Source: Pseudomonadota bacterium
Lineage (GTDB): Bacteria > Pseudomonadota > Alphaproteobacteria > SHVP01
Assembly: GCA_027622715.1 (NCBI GenBank)
Contig: JAQBYN010000004.1
Coordinates: forward strand, 1-64,000
Length of the DNA stretch: 64,000 bases
Direction of reading: 5' to 3'
In this document: piece after piece, positions 1 to 8,367 of the stretch
Numbering within the stretch: position 1 is the stretch's first letter
Layout: each line of letters begins with the position of its first letter
The notes under the pieces: model-generated
The model's database searches: none
Seen by the model: only the letters and a program-made list of their open reading frames with translations
What the model was told of the DNA's origin: nothing
Position numbers and translations under genes: made by a program

Positions 1-459
1 AAACATATGCGTGACGCCGGTCTGTGGGCCAAGAAGGTGCCGTCGATCGACACGCTGCAGCTCGACGGGAAGGCGATGGAGATCGACGATCGGTTGGCGC
101 CGGCGCCCGGCGAGGCGATTATCGTCAAGAAGTACCCTTCGGCGTTCTTCGGGACCGACCTGCGAGACCGGCTTGACGCGCTTGATGTCGACACGATCGT
201 GTTGGCGGGTTGCACGACAAGCTGCTGCGTTCGCGCGACCGCCATCGAGGCTATGCAACTCGGCCTACGGACGCTGGTATGCGCGGAGGCGGTCGGCGAT
301 TTCAACCCGATGCTCCACTGGCTCCATCTGCTGGACATGGCATCGCGCTATGTCGACGTGTCGACCTTGGCCGAGTTGGTGCCCTATTTCGAAGCCTGCG
401 CTGCCCTGAAAGAGAGGCCCGTGCCGGGTGAAAGCAGCGCCGCAAATGCCAACCCCTGA
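1..459 (+). CDS. Isochorismatase-family cysteine hydrolase, 5' end outside window
   Basis: The frame is open from the first base, so only the last 152 residues are visible; the ATG at 7 is internal. The segment VKKYPSAFFGTDL carries the catalytic Lys region, and GCTTSCCVRATA carries the nucleophilic Cys of the isochorismatase/N-carbamoylsarcosine amidase fold. Members hydrolyse amide, carbamoyl or enol-ether bonds in small molecules in the cytoplasm. The C-terminal tail (ERPVPGESSAANANP) is low complexity. The substrate cannot be told because the upstream part and neighbours are missing. The family call is firm; the subfamily is not (N-carbamoylsarcosine amidohydrolase-like is my best guess). 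Confidence 0.88.
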   Translation, partial: KHMRDAGLWAKKVPSIDTLQLDGKAMEIDDRLAPAPGEAIIVKKYPSAFFGTDLRDRLDALDVDTIVLAGCTTSCCVRATAIEAMQLGLRTLVCAEAVGDFNPMLHWLHLLDMASRYVDVSTLAELVPYFEACAALKERPVPGESSAANANP

Positions 460-593
460 GCTCCAGGAATGCCATAAGAGCTTCCCTTTGCGGATCGGGA
501 ATGCAGCACCGAGACACCTGAATGTGCTCCGCGCGTCTTGGTGGCGATCTCCGGGAAAACCCCGATGCCCGACAGCAATACGGTGCGGCTAAA

Positions 594-734
594 TTAGCGT
601 TTCTTTTGCCCTGCCTTGGTCCCTTTTCCCACCGCCGCGACGGTCGCCGCAGCGGCGGTTGTTTTCGCGGGCTGCAGCGCGGTTTTCTTCGGTTTCTTGG
701 CCTCGCGATTAGATCGTTGCTGCCCTTTGGCCAT
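594..734 (-). CDS. Tiny Lys/Ala-rich conserved protein, 46 aa
   Basis: On the minus strand an ATG at 734 opens a 46-residue frame ending in TAA at 594. It is preceded by a strong Shine-Dalgarno (AGGAGG, about 6 bases upstream). The protein starts MAKGQQRSNREAKKPKK and ends GTKAGQKKR: very basic, with an Ala/Val-rich middle and no hydrophobic core. Proteins with the same MAKGQQRSN-KEXKKPKK start occur in many alphaproteobacteria with no assigned role; I recognise that start pattern but cannot name a family. The composition would suit an RNA- or ribosome-binding or intrinsically disordered protein, which is inference. The perfect SD and the compositional match make it a real gene. Confidence 0.8.
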   Translation of the reverse strand: MAKGQQRSNREAKKPKKTALQPAKTTAAAATVAAVGKGTKAGQKKR

Positions 735-953
735 GACGGCCTCCTATTGTGGACGAATTGCTCGGGACGGCCATTTTTCGGTCAAACGCCGCGCACCCGA
801 TGGTGATCTCAAGATAGCCGATGAAAGGCGGCGCGACGACGAAAGTATTTCAGAGCGCCAAATGAAGTAAACCGGGCACGACGTAGGGCGCGCAGCGGTC
901 GGCGCGAAATCTTACCCGTTTGTCGCCTAGGCTGCGCTTGCGTCGCCCGGTTG

Positions 954-1970
954 TCAGAGCAGCTTTGCGGCACGAACGTGTCGACGAACAGACTCCGCGG
1001 CCCAATCGAATCCGCGAAAGCGGAACGCGGCGGATCCCACAGCGTTGGTGCCCGCGGACAGGCCGCATAGTTGGCTGAAATCCTTGGCGCAAAGAAACAG
1101 TGGGAACTGGTCTCGTTCGGCTTTGTCGCGCGGGCGCACCTGGTCGTAGGCCGCTAGGAAGCGCTCAGCGATTTCCGGCGGATAATTGTTTTTGGCGGCC
1201 GACCAGCAAAAACTTCCCAGTTCGTGCGACATGTGACCGTAGCCGCACGTTTCGAAATCCATCAGCGTAACGTGGCCGTCGTGGACAAAGACATTGAACG
1301 GCGTCGTGTCGCCATGTGTAGGCGACATCGGGGCTGCGGTGCCAGCATTGTCGAGCGCGGCGGGCAAGACTTCCGCCACGCGCGCATAAAACGCAAGATC
1401 GTCAGGTCGGTGGCCAAGACGGCGAGCGAGCGCGGGGAAGTTTCGGCGAATCGAATCCGCGTGATCCAGGCGCCGCTGATCGCCGCCGCCGAAACGCGGC
1501 GATACGACGTGAAGTTGTCCGATTAATGCGCCCAATGCCGCCGCGTGTTCCGCGGTTGGCGTGGCGGCCATTTCCGCGCCCTGGGCCCACTCAAATAAGG
1601 CGACATACCGGCGTCCTTCGGGGGCCTCGACCGAAAAGTGAAACTGTCCATTGCGTGCGCGCAGGGCCGGGGATACCGGCAAGCCCTCGGCCTTCAGAAA
1701 ATTGAGGTAGTCCAGTTCGTAAATGACCTCATCTTCGGTACGCCCCCGGGCGTTCCACAGGCGCACCGCGAGCCGTTCGGATCCGCACCGCAATTCGTAG
1801 ACATCGTTCATGCCGCGCGCCAACAACTCGCAGTGCAGCGGTTTCGGTAGGTCATAATGCGCCCCGATCTCGGCACCCAAGGCGTCGGCATCAATAATGG
1901 AATGCAGAATCGGCAGTACGCGACGTGTGGTATCTGCGCCGACCGAGTTTGTGTCTTTTGCTGCGACCAT
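954..1970 (-). CDS. Aminoglycoside phosphotransferase/homoserine-kinase-II-like kinase
   Basis: This is a 338-residue protein of the APH/choline-kinase fold. The Brenner-type catalytic loop HGDTTPFNVFV and the metal-binding MDFETCGYGH are both present in the last third, and the N-lobe has an AVRLWNARG strand with the expected Lys position occupied by Arg-Leu-Trp. These enzymes transfer phosphate from ATP to a small hydroxylated substrate such as homoserine, choline or a sugar. I place the start at the ATG at 1970 because GAGGA lies just upstream; a longer frame reaches 2024 but has no clear ribosome site. It is divergent from the hydrolase at 2119. Substrate unknown. Confidence 0.85.
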   Translation of the reverse strand: MVAAKDTNSVGADTTRRVLPILHSIIDADALGAEIGAHYDLPKPLHCELLARGMNDVYELRCGSERLAVRLWNARGRTEDEVIYELDYLNFLKAEGLPVSPALRARNGQFHFSVEAPEGRRYVALFEWAQGAEMAATPTAEHAAALGALIGQLHVVSPRFGGGDQRRLDHADSIRRNFPALARRLGHRPDDLAFYARVAEVLPAALDNAGTAAPMSPTHGDTTPFNVFVHDGHVTLMDFETCGYGHMSHELGSFCWSAAKNNYPPEIAERFLAAYDQVRPRDKAERDQFPLFLCAKDFSQLCGLSAGTNAVGSAAFRFRGFDWAAESVRRHVRAAKLL

Positions 1971-2118
1971 AATTCCTCGTAATAAAGTGTGGGCCTGAGC
2001 CAACAAGTCGTCATGGTGCCACAAAAATTGGCCGGGTGCCGACCACCGCGGCCAGCCCTTCAGGGGCGATCCCCTGCTATGCTAGTTTTTGCGCGAAGTT
2101 TCCAGCAGAGGCGTCTTC

Positions 2119-2928
2119 ATGCCCTACGTCAGCAGCGACGGTGCTGAAATCTATTTCGAGTCCCATGGCGAAGGCCCGGCGGTTGTTCTCGCCCACGGCG
2201 CGGAAGGGAACGCCCTTAGCTGGTTCCAACAAGTACCGATTTTCGCAAAGCACTATCGTACGGTGCTCTACGAACACCGCGGTTTCGGTCGCTCGACGTG
2301 TTCCCCCGAAGCGCTTCAACCGTCGAAGTTTGGCGCAGACCTTCTTGCCGTCATGACGGCGCTCGAAATTGATCGCGCGTCGATCGTCGCGCAGTCGATG
2401 GCGGGGTGGAGCGCAATGCAGGCGGCTCTCGCCGCGCCGCAGCGGATTTCGTCGATTGTCCTGGTCGCAACATCGGGCGGTCTTGCGCCACCGGTCGGAG
2501 GCGATACGCCGCCCGCGGTTGATCCGCTACCCCTGGCAGGACGACTTTCCCAACTCGCGCTCGCCCCAAGTTTCCCGGCAGGCGAGCCCGCGCTGGCCTG
2601 GCTGTTCGATCAGGTTTCGATGCACAACATGAATATCGAACTCTTGGCAGGGCGCCTCGGGCTGGTCGAAAACCTCATCCGTCCCGAAGTCTTGGCTGGC
2701 TATACAACGCCGACGATGGTGGTTGCCTGTGACCAAGACACATTTTTCCCGCCAGATTTACTTGAGCGGGTTGCCGCGATGATACCGGGCGCGGGCTACG
2801 TTACGATCCCCCAGTCGGGCCATGCGCCCTACTGGGAAAGGCCGGCGGTATTCAACGACATGGTGCTGAAATTCGTCGGGGAACACAGCGGCGGGCAGGC
2901 GACCCAGAGATCGATTGAGAATCGGTAA
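2119..2928 (+). CDS. Alpha/beta hydrolase
   Basis: A 269-residue alpha/beta-hydrolase-fold protein. The oxyanion region is VLAHGAEGNA, and the strand after it holds YEHRGFGRS. The nucleophile elbow is AQSMAGW, where Ser sits in an Ala-x-Ser-x-Ala form instead of Gly-x-Ser-x-Gly; the catalytic His is in PQSGHAPYWE near the C terminus. It should hydrolyse an ester, lactone or C-C bond in the cytoplasm. The ATG at 2119 gives the canonical N terminus (MPYVSSDGAEIYFES); an upstream ATG at 2089 adds ten unlikely residues. It lies 18 bp before the quinone oxidoreductase gene, so the two are probably co-transcribed. Confidence 0.88.
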   Translation: MPYVSSDGAEIYFESHGEGPAVVLAHGAEGNALSWFQQVPIFAKHYRTVLYEHRGFGRSTCSPEALQPSKFGADLLAVMTALEIDRASIVAQSMAGWSAMQAALAAPQRISSIVLVATSGGLAPPVGGDTPPAVDPLPLAGRLSQLALAPSFPAGEPALAWLFDQVSMHNMNIELLAGRLGLVENLIRPEVLAGYTTPTMVVACDQDTFFPPDLLERVAAMIPGAGYVTIPQSGHAPYWERPAVFNDMVLKFVGEHSGGQATQRSIENR

Positions 2929-2946
2929 CGGTCGGTTGGAGCGAAC

Positions 2947-3948
2947 ATGACGGAAATGAATGTCATTGAGATGGATGGTCGCGGGGCCGCCAAGGTCATG
3001 CGGCTTGCGACACGCCCGATTCCGGCGCCAGGGCCGGGCGAGGTATTGATTCGGACGCGGGCGATCGGCGTCAACCGTGTCGATATTCTGCAGCGCAGCG
3101 GCCAATACACGCCGCCCTACGGCATCATCGACGTGCCCGGTGTCGAACTGTCGGGCGACGTTGCCGCCCTAGGCGATGGCGTAACCGGCATGGCGGTCGG
3201 CGATGCGGTATGCGGCCTGATCGTCGGCGGTGCTTACGCAGAATACTGCGCCGTCCCGCAAACGCAGGTGCTGCGCTTGCCAAAGGACTACGACTACATT
3301 CACGGCGCGGCACTGCCCGAGGTGCACTTCACCGTCTGGACCGCGTTGATGCAGCACGGTCGCTACAAGGGCGGCGAATCCCTGCTCGTGCACGGTGGGT
3401 CGAGCGGAATCGGCACCACAGCGATTATGCTGGCCCGCGCGCTCGGCGCCGGAGACATCTACGCCACGGCCGGCAACGCGCAGAAGTGCAAGGCTTGCGA
3501 GGATCTCGGCGCGGCTAAGTGCGTCAACTACAAGACAGCGGATTTCGTCGAGGCCATCGGCGACCTGCGCGGGGACGCCGGCGTCGACGTGATCCTCGAC
3601 ATGGTGGTCGGTCCCTACGTGCCGAAGAACCAGTCGCTGCTCGCGCCCGACGGCCGGCTGGTCTTCATCGGCCTAATGAGCGAACAGCGCGAGGTTCAGA
3701 TCAACGCGTCGTCGGTGATGATGAAACGACAGATCATTACCGGGGTTTCGCTGCGCGGCCAGTCCCTCGCTCAGAAGGCGGCGATCCGCGACGAAATGGA
3801 GAAGGTCGTGTGGCCGCTGCTCGACCACGGCAAGATGCGGCCCGTCATCGATTCGGTCTATCCGATGGCCGAAGCCGTCGCGGCGCACAAACGGCTCGAA
3901 ACCAGCCAGCACATCGGCCAGATCGTCCTGACGGTGGACCCCGCTTAA
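2947..3948 (+). CDS. NAD(P)H:quinone oxidoreductase, PIG3-type MDR protein
   Basis: A 333-residue medium-chain dehydrogenase/reductase of the zinc-free quinone oxidoreductase branch. The N-terminal GroES-like part has the GVNRVDILQRSG segment typical of the TP53I3/PIG3 group, and the Rossmann half has GGSSGIG for NADPH binding. The catalytic zinc Cys/His set of alcohol dehydrogenases is absent. Such enzymes reduce quinones or alpha,beta-unsaturated carbonyls. The protein has the usual family length. It follows the hydrolase at 2119 with an 18 bp gap. The precise substrate is not visible. Confidence 0.9.
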   Translation: MTEMNVIEMDGRGAAKVMRLATRPIPAPGPGEVLIRTRAIGVNRVDILQRSGQYTPPYGIIDVPGVELSGDVAALGDGVTGMAVGDAVCGLIVGGAYAEYCAVPQTQVLRLPKDYDYIHGAALPEVHFTVWTALMQHGRYKGGESLLVHGGSSGIGTTAIMLARALGAGDIYATAGNAQKCKACEDLGAAKCVNYKTADFVEAIGDLRGDAGVDVILDMVVGPYVPKNQSLLAPDGRLVFIGLMSEQREVQINASSVMMKRQIITGVSLRGQSLAQKAAIRDEMEKVVWPLLDHGKMRPVIDSVYPMAEAVAAHKRLETSQHIGQIVLTVDPA

Positions 3949-3983
3949 GTTTCAGGGCTTCATACCGCACTAGTTGAGACATC

Positions 3984-3995
3984 CGAGACGTCTCG
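3984..3995. promoter_or_regulatory. 12-bp perfect palindrome upstream of the amidohydrolase
   Basis: CGAGACGTCTCG reads the same on both strands and lies 34 bases before the amidohydrolase start. A half copy, GAGAC, precedes it at 3976-3980. It could be an operator for an unlinked regulator; no regulator gene is adjacent, so the role is a guess. Confidence 0.3.
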
Positions 3996-4029
3996 TGAGT
4001 GCCCAAGCATCAATGAGCCCGGAGGGACC

Positions 4030-5511
4030 ATGGCGATTATTCAGCGTTACGCGGCGGCACCCACTAAATCGGAAAAAATTCGCGGCGGACTGGGGCACCC
4101 TGTTATTGATGCCGATGGTCATCTTCTTGAAGTGGAACCGGTTCTTCTCGATTACATCAAGGCGGTGGGGGGGCCAAAACTTCAGCATCGCTATGAGACG
4201 TTCATGGCGAGCCGGCCCTACGACAAATGGCATGCCATGTCGTGGGATGAACGGCGCGCAAATCGCCCGATGCGTCCGGCGTTTTGGTTTACCCCCGCCG
4301 CTAACACGGTCGACCGGGCGACGGCGATGCTGCCGGGACTCCTGCGCTCCAGGCTCGATGAAATTGGCGTCGACGTTTCGGTGCTTTATCCGACCCAGGG
4401 GCTCGCGGTGTGGCGCATCGGCGATTCGGAGCTGCGGCTCGGGGTCATCCGCGCACTGAACGACATGAACGCAGATTTGTTTAGCAGTTACGGCGACCGT
4501 CTGATCCCCGCGGCGGTAATCCCGATGCAAACACCGCAAGAGGCGCTAGACGAACTGGCCCACGCGGTTGGCACACTCGGCATGAAGGCAATCATGATCG
4601 AAGGCACCATCCGCCGTCCATTCCCCACGACCCAACAGGGCGTTATCGAAAGGCCCGGCGATAACAAAGCATTCTGGATCGATTCGCTGGGGATCGACGG
4701 CGCCCATGACTATGACCCGGTATGGCGCCGCTGTGTCGACCTAAAGGTATCGCCGACGATCCACACCGGCACGATGGGGTGGGGCGCACGTTGCTCGATC
4801 TCGAACTACAACTATAACCACATCGGCCACTTCGCCGCCGGCAACGAGGCGGTGTGCAAGGCGTTATTCATGGGCGGCGTGACACGGCGGTTCCCCTCGC
4901 TGCGCTTCGGTTTTCTCGAAGGCGGAGTCGGCTGGGCATGCAGTCTCTATAACGACCTGATCGAGCACTGGGAGAAGCGCCACATCGGGGTGATCGAACA
5001 GAACCTCGATCCTGCGATGATCGACCGGGCGCTGCTGGTCGACCTGTTTGAGCGCTATGGGGATACTCGGCACCGCGAGAAGATCGATCAGATTCGTCTC
5101 GGTGACGGGACCTATTTCGATCAGCATCCGGAACGGCCGGAAGATATCGATGATTGGGCTGCTTGTGAGATCAAACAAAAACAGGACCTACGCGACCTCT
5201 TTGTCCCCAACTTCTACTTCGGTTGCGAAGCTGACGACCGGATGGCGGTCTGGGCCTTCAATGACAGGGTCAATCCGATGAATGCCCGCTTGAAAGCGAT
5301 GTTCAGTTCGGACATCGGTCACTGGGACGTCCCCGATGCGACGAACGTCCTCGCTGAATCCCACAGGCTCGTCGAGATGGGATTGATGAGCACCGACGAT
5401 TACCGCGATTTCGTTTTCGGCAATGCCGTGACGCTTTACGCTGGGCTAAACAGTGATTTCTTCAAGGGCACGACCGTCGAGGCCGAAGCTGCCCGCGAAT
5501 TGACGGCTTAA
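4030..5511 (+). CDS. Amidohydrolase-family (amidohydrolase 2) metal-dependent hydrolase/decarboxylase
   Basis: 493 residues of a TIM-barrel amidohydrolase of the ACMSD-like PF04909 type. The N-terminal metal motif appears as VIDADGHLLEVEP, where the usual D-x-H pattern reads D-A-D-G-H. A central IHTGTMGW supplies a His, and the C-terminal SSDIGHWDVPD supplies the last Asp. Many relatives are annotated as decarboxylases or hydrolases of aromatic-ring products. It is longer than typical members (about 330-400 residues), with an insertion around residues 200-320. SD GGAGGG lies five bases before the ATG. The stop overlaps the stop of the Rieske gene on the other strand (TTAA), and a role in the same catabolic route is likely but inferred. 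Confidence 0.87.
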   Translation: MAIIQRYAAAPTKSEKIRGGLGHPVIDADGHLLEVEPVLLDYIKAVGGPKLQHRYETFMASRPYDKWHAMSWDERRANRPMRPAFWFTPAANTVDRATAMLPGLLRSRLDEIGVDVSVLYPTQGLAVWRIGDSELRLGVIRALNDMNADLFSSYGDRLIPAAVIPMQTPQEALDELAHAVGTLGMKAIMIEGTIRRPFPTTQQGVIERPGDNKAFWIDSLGIDGAHDYDPVWRRCVDLKVSPTIHTGTMGWGARCSISNYNYNHIGHFAAGNEAVCKALFMGGVTRRFPSLRFGFLEGGVGWACSLYNDLIEHWEKRHIGVIEQNLDPAMIDRALLVDLFERYGDTRHREKIDQIRLGDGTYFDQHPERPEDIDDWAACEIKQKQDLRDLFVPNFYFGCEADDRMAVWAFNDRVNPMNARLKAMFSSDIGHWDVPDATNVLAESHRLVEMGLMSTDDYRDFVFGNAVTLYAGLNSDFFKGTTVEAEAARELTA

Positions 5512-6686
5512 CGGTTTGACGGGGCCTGCGGTGGCCGACCGACACAGGCGCTCCACGCCGCGTAAAACGTGCGCAATCCAATGTCGTCTTGGGCGGTGCG
5601 GTTCTCGTCGCGGGCAATGATCTGATACTGCGCGGCGCCACCGCCGAACGATTTCTCGCACGCCTCGGCGGCAAAGGCGTCCTCTGGAATGTTGCGCCCA
5701 AAAGGACCCCAGAACTGGTTGTGGTGCTGCATCCGGGTGCGCCGGGTTTCGCTACTGTCGCCTTTCAGTCCAAGACCGCGGAATTCGATCAACGTATGGC
5801 GTTGATCGATAGGGATAATCGTGTCGATGCGGATGACCGTGCCGCGCGATAGCACCATCGCGTTGGGAAACAGATGGGTTGTTCGCATGTCGTTCGCCGG
5901 TGCGCCAGGCAGGGCAAGGCTGTCGGTGCGGGCGTTCCAGCCCTTGTAATTGTCATAGTTCATTTTCTGACCGCCGCCGCCGATATGTCCGTTCTCAAAA
6001 ATGTCGACAGTACGGCCTTTGTCGATCTGTGTGCGGCGCAGCGCGACGTGCATCAACGTATGGTACGCGTCGACGTTCGTCTCCATCCACGCCTTCCAAT
6101 TGGCATCGATCCGGGTGCGGTTAAAATGAAATACTTCGAGCTCACCGCCGCCAAGGAGGTCTTCGAAGCGATCGAGCGACCCCGCAAGAAAGTCTTCGAG
6201 CGACGGTGCCTTGTCATCCATGTTGATGAAAATCAGACCGAATTTTGTTTCGGTGCGGACGGCGCGAAGGCCGCAATCGTCCATGCGCAGTCCTGTCGCC
6301 GCGTACCCTTCGGGTCGCGGAATATCAATGCAGGCGCCGAGCGCGTCGTAGCTCCACAGATGATAGAAGCAGGTTAGTCGCGCAGCGTTGCCGCTAATCT
6401 CGTGGATGATCTTGGCGCCCCGGTGAGAGCAGGTGTTGACGAAAGTTCGGACGATGCGGTCGGGTCCGCGAATCACAATCAGCGGCATCCCGACATGATC
6501 GAGGGTGCGAAAGTCACCCTGCGCCGCGAGCTCGCTTTCGTGGCAGGCGAAGCGCCATAGACGGCCAAATATCTTCGTCCGTTCGTCATCAAAAATGCCT
6601 GGGTCGGTGTAGACATTGCCGCTCACATAGTGGGTTGGCGGCAGTTGCGGCGGCGTTTGCCACTGATCGGCGTTTCGGGATGTCAT
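5508..6686 (-). CDS. Rieske [2Fe-2S] ring-hydroxylating oxygenase, alpha subunit
   Basis: 392 residues. The Rieske ligands are visible as CSHRG and CFYHLW, about 18 residues apart in the first third. The mononuclear iron site is NVDAYHTLMH followed by an Asp in NIPEDAF. The two His are separated by three residues, while I would expect four in naphthalene- or vanillate-type oxygenases. The enzyme would insert oxygen or demethylate an aromatic or quaternary-amine substrate using electrons from a separate reductase, not encoded here. It is the last gene of the binding protein-ATPase-permease operon, starting two bases after the permease stop. This implies that the transporter imports its substrate. 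Confidence 0.92.
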   Translation of the reverse strand: MTSRNADQWQTPPQLPPTHYVSGNVYTDPGIFDDERTKIFGRLWRFACHESELAAQGDFRTLDHVGMPLIVIRGPDRIVRTFVNTCSHRGAKIIHEISGNAARLTCFYHLWSYDALGACIDIPRPEGYAATGLRMDDCGLRAVRTETKFGLIFINMDDKAPSLEDFLAGSLDRFEDLLGGGELEVFHFNRTRIDANWKAWMETNVDAYHTLMHVALRRTQIDKGRTVDIFENGHIGGGGQKMNYDNYKGWNARTDSLALPGAPANDMRTTHLFPNAMVLSRGTVIRIDTIIPIDQRHTLIEFRGLGLKGDSSETRRTRMQHHNQFWGPFGRNIPEDAFAAEACEKSFGGGAAQYQIIARDENRTAQDDIGLRTFYAAWSACVGRPPQAPSNR

Positions 6687-6688
6687 GA

Positions 6689-7483
6689 TCAGGCCGCCGG
6701 CGGTCGCTTTTCGACCATCACCGACTCGTGCCAGGGCACGATCACGCGCCGTGCGCCGATGACCGCGAGATACATCACGAATCCCAGAAACGTTAAAAGT
6801 GCGATGACCGCGAACAAGCTATCGACTTCGTACGCATTCAGGGTCGCCACGGCCAAATGGCCAAGACCAACGTTGCCACCGAGATACTCGCCGACGACCG
6901 CGCCGATTGTGGCCAAAACGATGCCGACTTCCATACCGGTCAAGATCGCCGGCAGAGAGCTCGGAAATTCGAGTGTCCAAAACGTTTGTGTGCGCGAGGC
7001 ATTCAAACTGGTCATGACATCGCGGTGGCCGAGGTCGACCGATTTGATGCCGAATAGCGTGTTGGTGAAAATCGGGAAAAACGCCAGCACCGCGGCAATC
7101 ACGATTTTCGATTCCGGTCCAAAGCCGAACCACAATATGAATAGCGGAATGAGCGCGATCTTCGGTACGACCTGCGCCGCGACGATGTAGGTGTTGAGTG
7201 TTCGTTCGAGCCAGGGAACTTTGCCAAGGACCGCGCCCGTCAGGATCCCCGTGACCGACGCTATCGCGAACCCGGCAAGGGCCTCATAGACGGTGATCGA
7301 GGCGTGCCGAAACGTGCCCGGGTCGGTCAACAGCTCCCACAGGCCGCCGAATACGGCCACCGGCGACGGCAGAATGAATTTTGAGACGTCGAAGATGACG
7401 ATGTAGTAGTGCCAAATGAGAAAAAAGACGGCGAGGATCAACGGGTTGGCGATCCATACAGCGTTGCGCCGGACGAATTTCAT
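6689..7483 (-). CDS. ABC transporter permease, SsuC/TauC type
   Basis: 264 residues with about six membrane helices and the cytoplasmic coupling (EAA) segment ALNASRTQTFWTLEFP, typical of the nitrate/sulfonate/taurine/thiamine-precursor importer class. It forms the inner-membrane channel for the ATPase encoded just upstream, with which it overlaps by 4 bp (ATGA-type coupling). The Rieske gene follows after two bases. The class does not fix the substrate; aromatic acids and sulfonates are both known. Confidence 0.93.
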   Translation of the reverse strand: MKFVRRNAVWIANPLILAVFFLIWHYYIVIFDVSKFILPSPVAVFGGLWELLTDPGTFRHASITVYEALAGFAIASVTGILTGAVLGKVPWLERTLNTYIVAAQVVPKIALIPLFILWFGFGPESKIVIAAVLAFFPIFTNTLFGIKSVDLGHRDVMTSLNASRTQTFWTLEFPSSLPAILTGMEVGIVLATIGAVVGEYLGGNVGLGHLAVATLNAYEVDSLFAVIALLTFLGFVMYLAVIGARRVIVPWHESVMVEKRPPAA

Positions 7484-8304
7484 CCCATCTCCTCCAGCTC
7501 TTCGCGGAGGTCGCGGACGATTGACTGAAACTCCAGTGTGGTCTGAAGCCGCATATCCCGCGGCCGCTCGAACGACACATCGGTAATGCTGTGCACGCGG
7601 CCCGGGCGCGGCGATAACAGGATGATCCGGTCCGCGAGAAAGACCGCTTCCGAGATCGAGTGCGTGACGAACAGAACGGTTCGTTCGCTTTGCATCCAGA
7701 TGCGCTGAATTTCTATGTTCATCTGGTCGCGCGTCATTGCGTCAAGGGCGCCGAAGGGCTCGTCCATTAGCAAAATCTCAGGATCGTAGGACAGGGCGCG
7801 CGCAATCGCCGCGCGCTGGCGCATCCCGCCTGATAGTTCGCGCGGCCAACGGCGTTCAAAGCCCGAGATGCCAACGAGTTTGCAAAGTTCGTGGGCCCGT
7901 TGAAGCCGGTCCTGTTTGCTGGCGCCGCGCAATTTGAGCGGTAACGCGATGTTTTGTTCGATGTTGTACCAGGGCATCAGGTTTGCTTCTTGGAACACCA
8001 CGCCAAGTTCCTGCACGGCCTTATTGTCGCGCTGATCGTTCTGCCACAGGTCGCGTCCGCCGATGAGGACCCGGCCGTTACTCGGCCGCAGTAGTCCGGC
8101 GGCGATCCGCAGCAGCGTAGTCTTGCCGCAGCCCGACGGGCCAAGCAAGACGATGAATTCACCGCGGGCAAACGACAGGTTGATGTCCTGTAGCGCGTGG
8201 ACCGTACCTTCGGCTGTCTCGAATCGCTTCTCGATACCGGAAAATTCGATCTCTGTCGGTCGCGTGGCGGCGGCGCCCTCGGCGACATCAATCTGACTGT
8301 TCAT
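7480..8304 (-). CDS. ABC transporter ATP-binding protein, SsuB/TauB type
   Basis: 274 residues with every nucleotide-binding motif: Walker A GPSGCGKTT, signature LSGGMRQR, Walker B ILLMDEPFGALD and the switch His in VTHSISEA. It powers import through the overlapping permease gene. The length and the C-terminal SPRPGRV element match the nitrate/taurine subfamily. The N terminus (MNSQIDVAEGAAATRPTEI) is slightly extended before the ABC core. Regulation is probably shared with the binding-protein gene, with differential expression through the hairpin at 8322-8356. Confidence 0.95.
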   Translation of the reverse strand: MNSQIDVAEGAAATRPTEIEFSGIEKRFETAEGTVHALQDINLSFARGEFIVLLGPSGCGKTTLLRIAAGLLRPSNGRVLIGGRDLWQNDQRDNKAVQELGVVFQEANLMPWYNIEQNIALPLKLRGASKQDRLQRAHELCKLVGISGFERRWPRELSGGMRQRAAIARALSYDPEILLMDEPFGALDAMTRDQMNIEIQRIWMQSERTVLFVTHSISEAVFLADRIILLSPRPGRVHSITDVSFERPRDMRLQTTLEFQSIVRDLREELEEMG

Positions 8305-8321
8305 ATACCACCGATAGCAGT

Positions 8322-8356
8322 TGAACCCGGGGTGGAGTCGTGCTGCCCCGGGTTCA
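8322..8356 (-). terminator. Intercistronic hairpin between binding-protein and ATPase genes
   Basis: An exact 11-bp inverted repeat, TGAACCCGGGG and CCCCGGGTTCA, is separated by 13 bases. No T-tract follows it. Placed between a binding-protein gene and its ATPase/permease genes, it could attenuate read-through or protect the upstream mRNA 3' end, so that more binding protein than membrane complex is made. Confidence 0.55.
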
Positions 8357-8367
8357 CCGTTCTGCTC

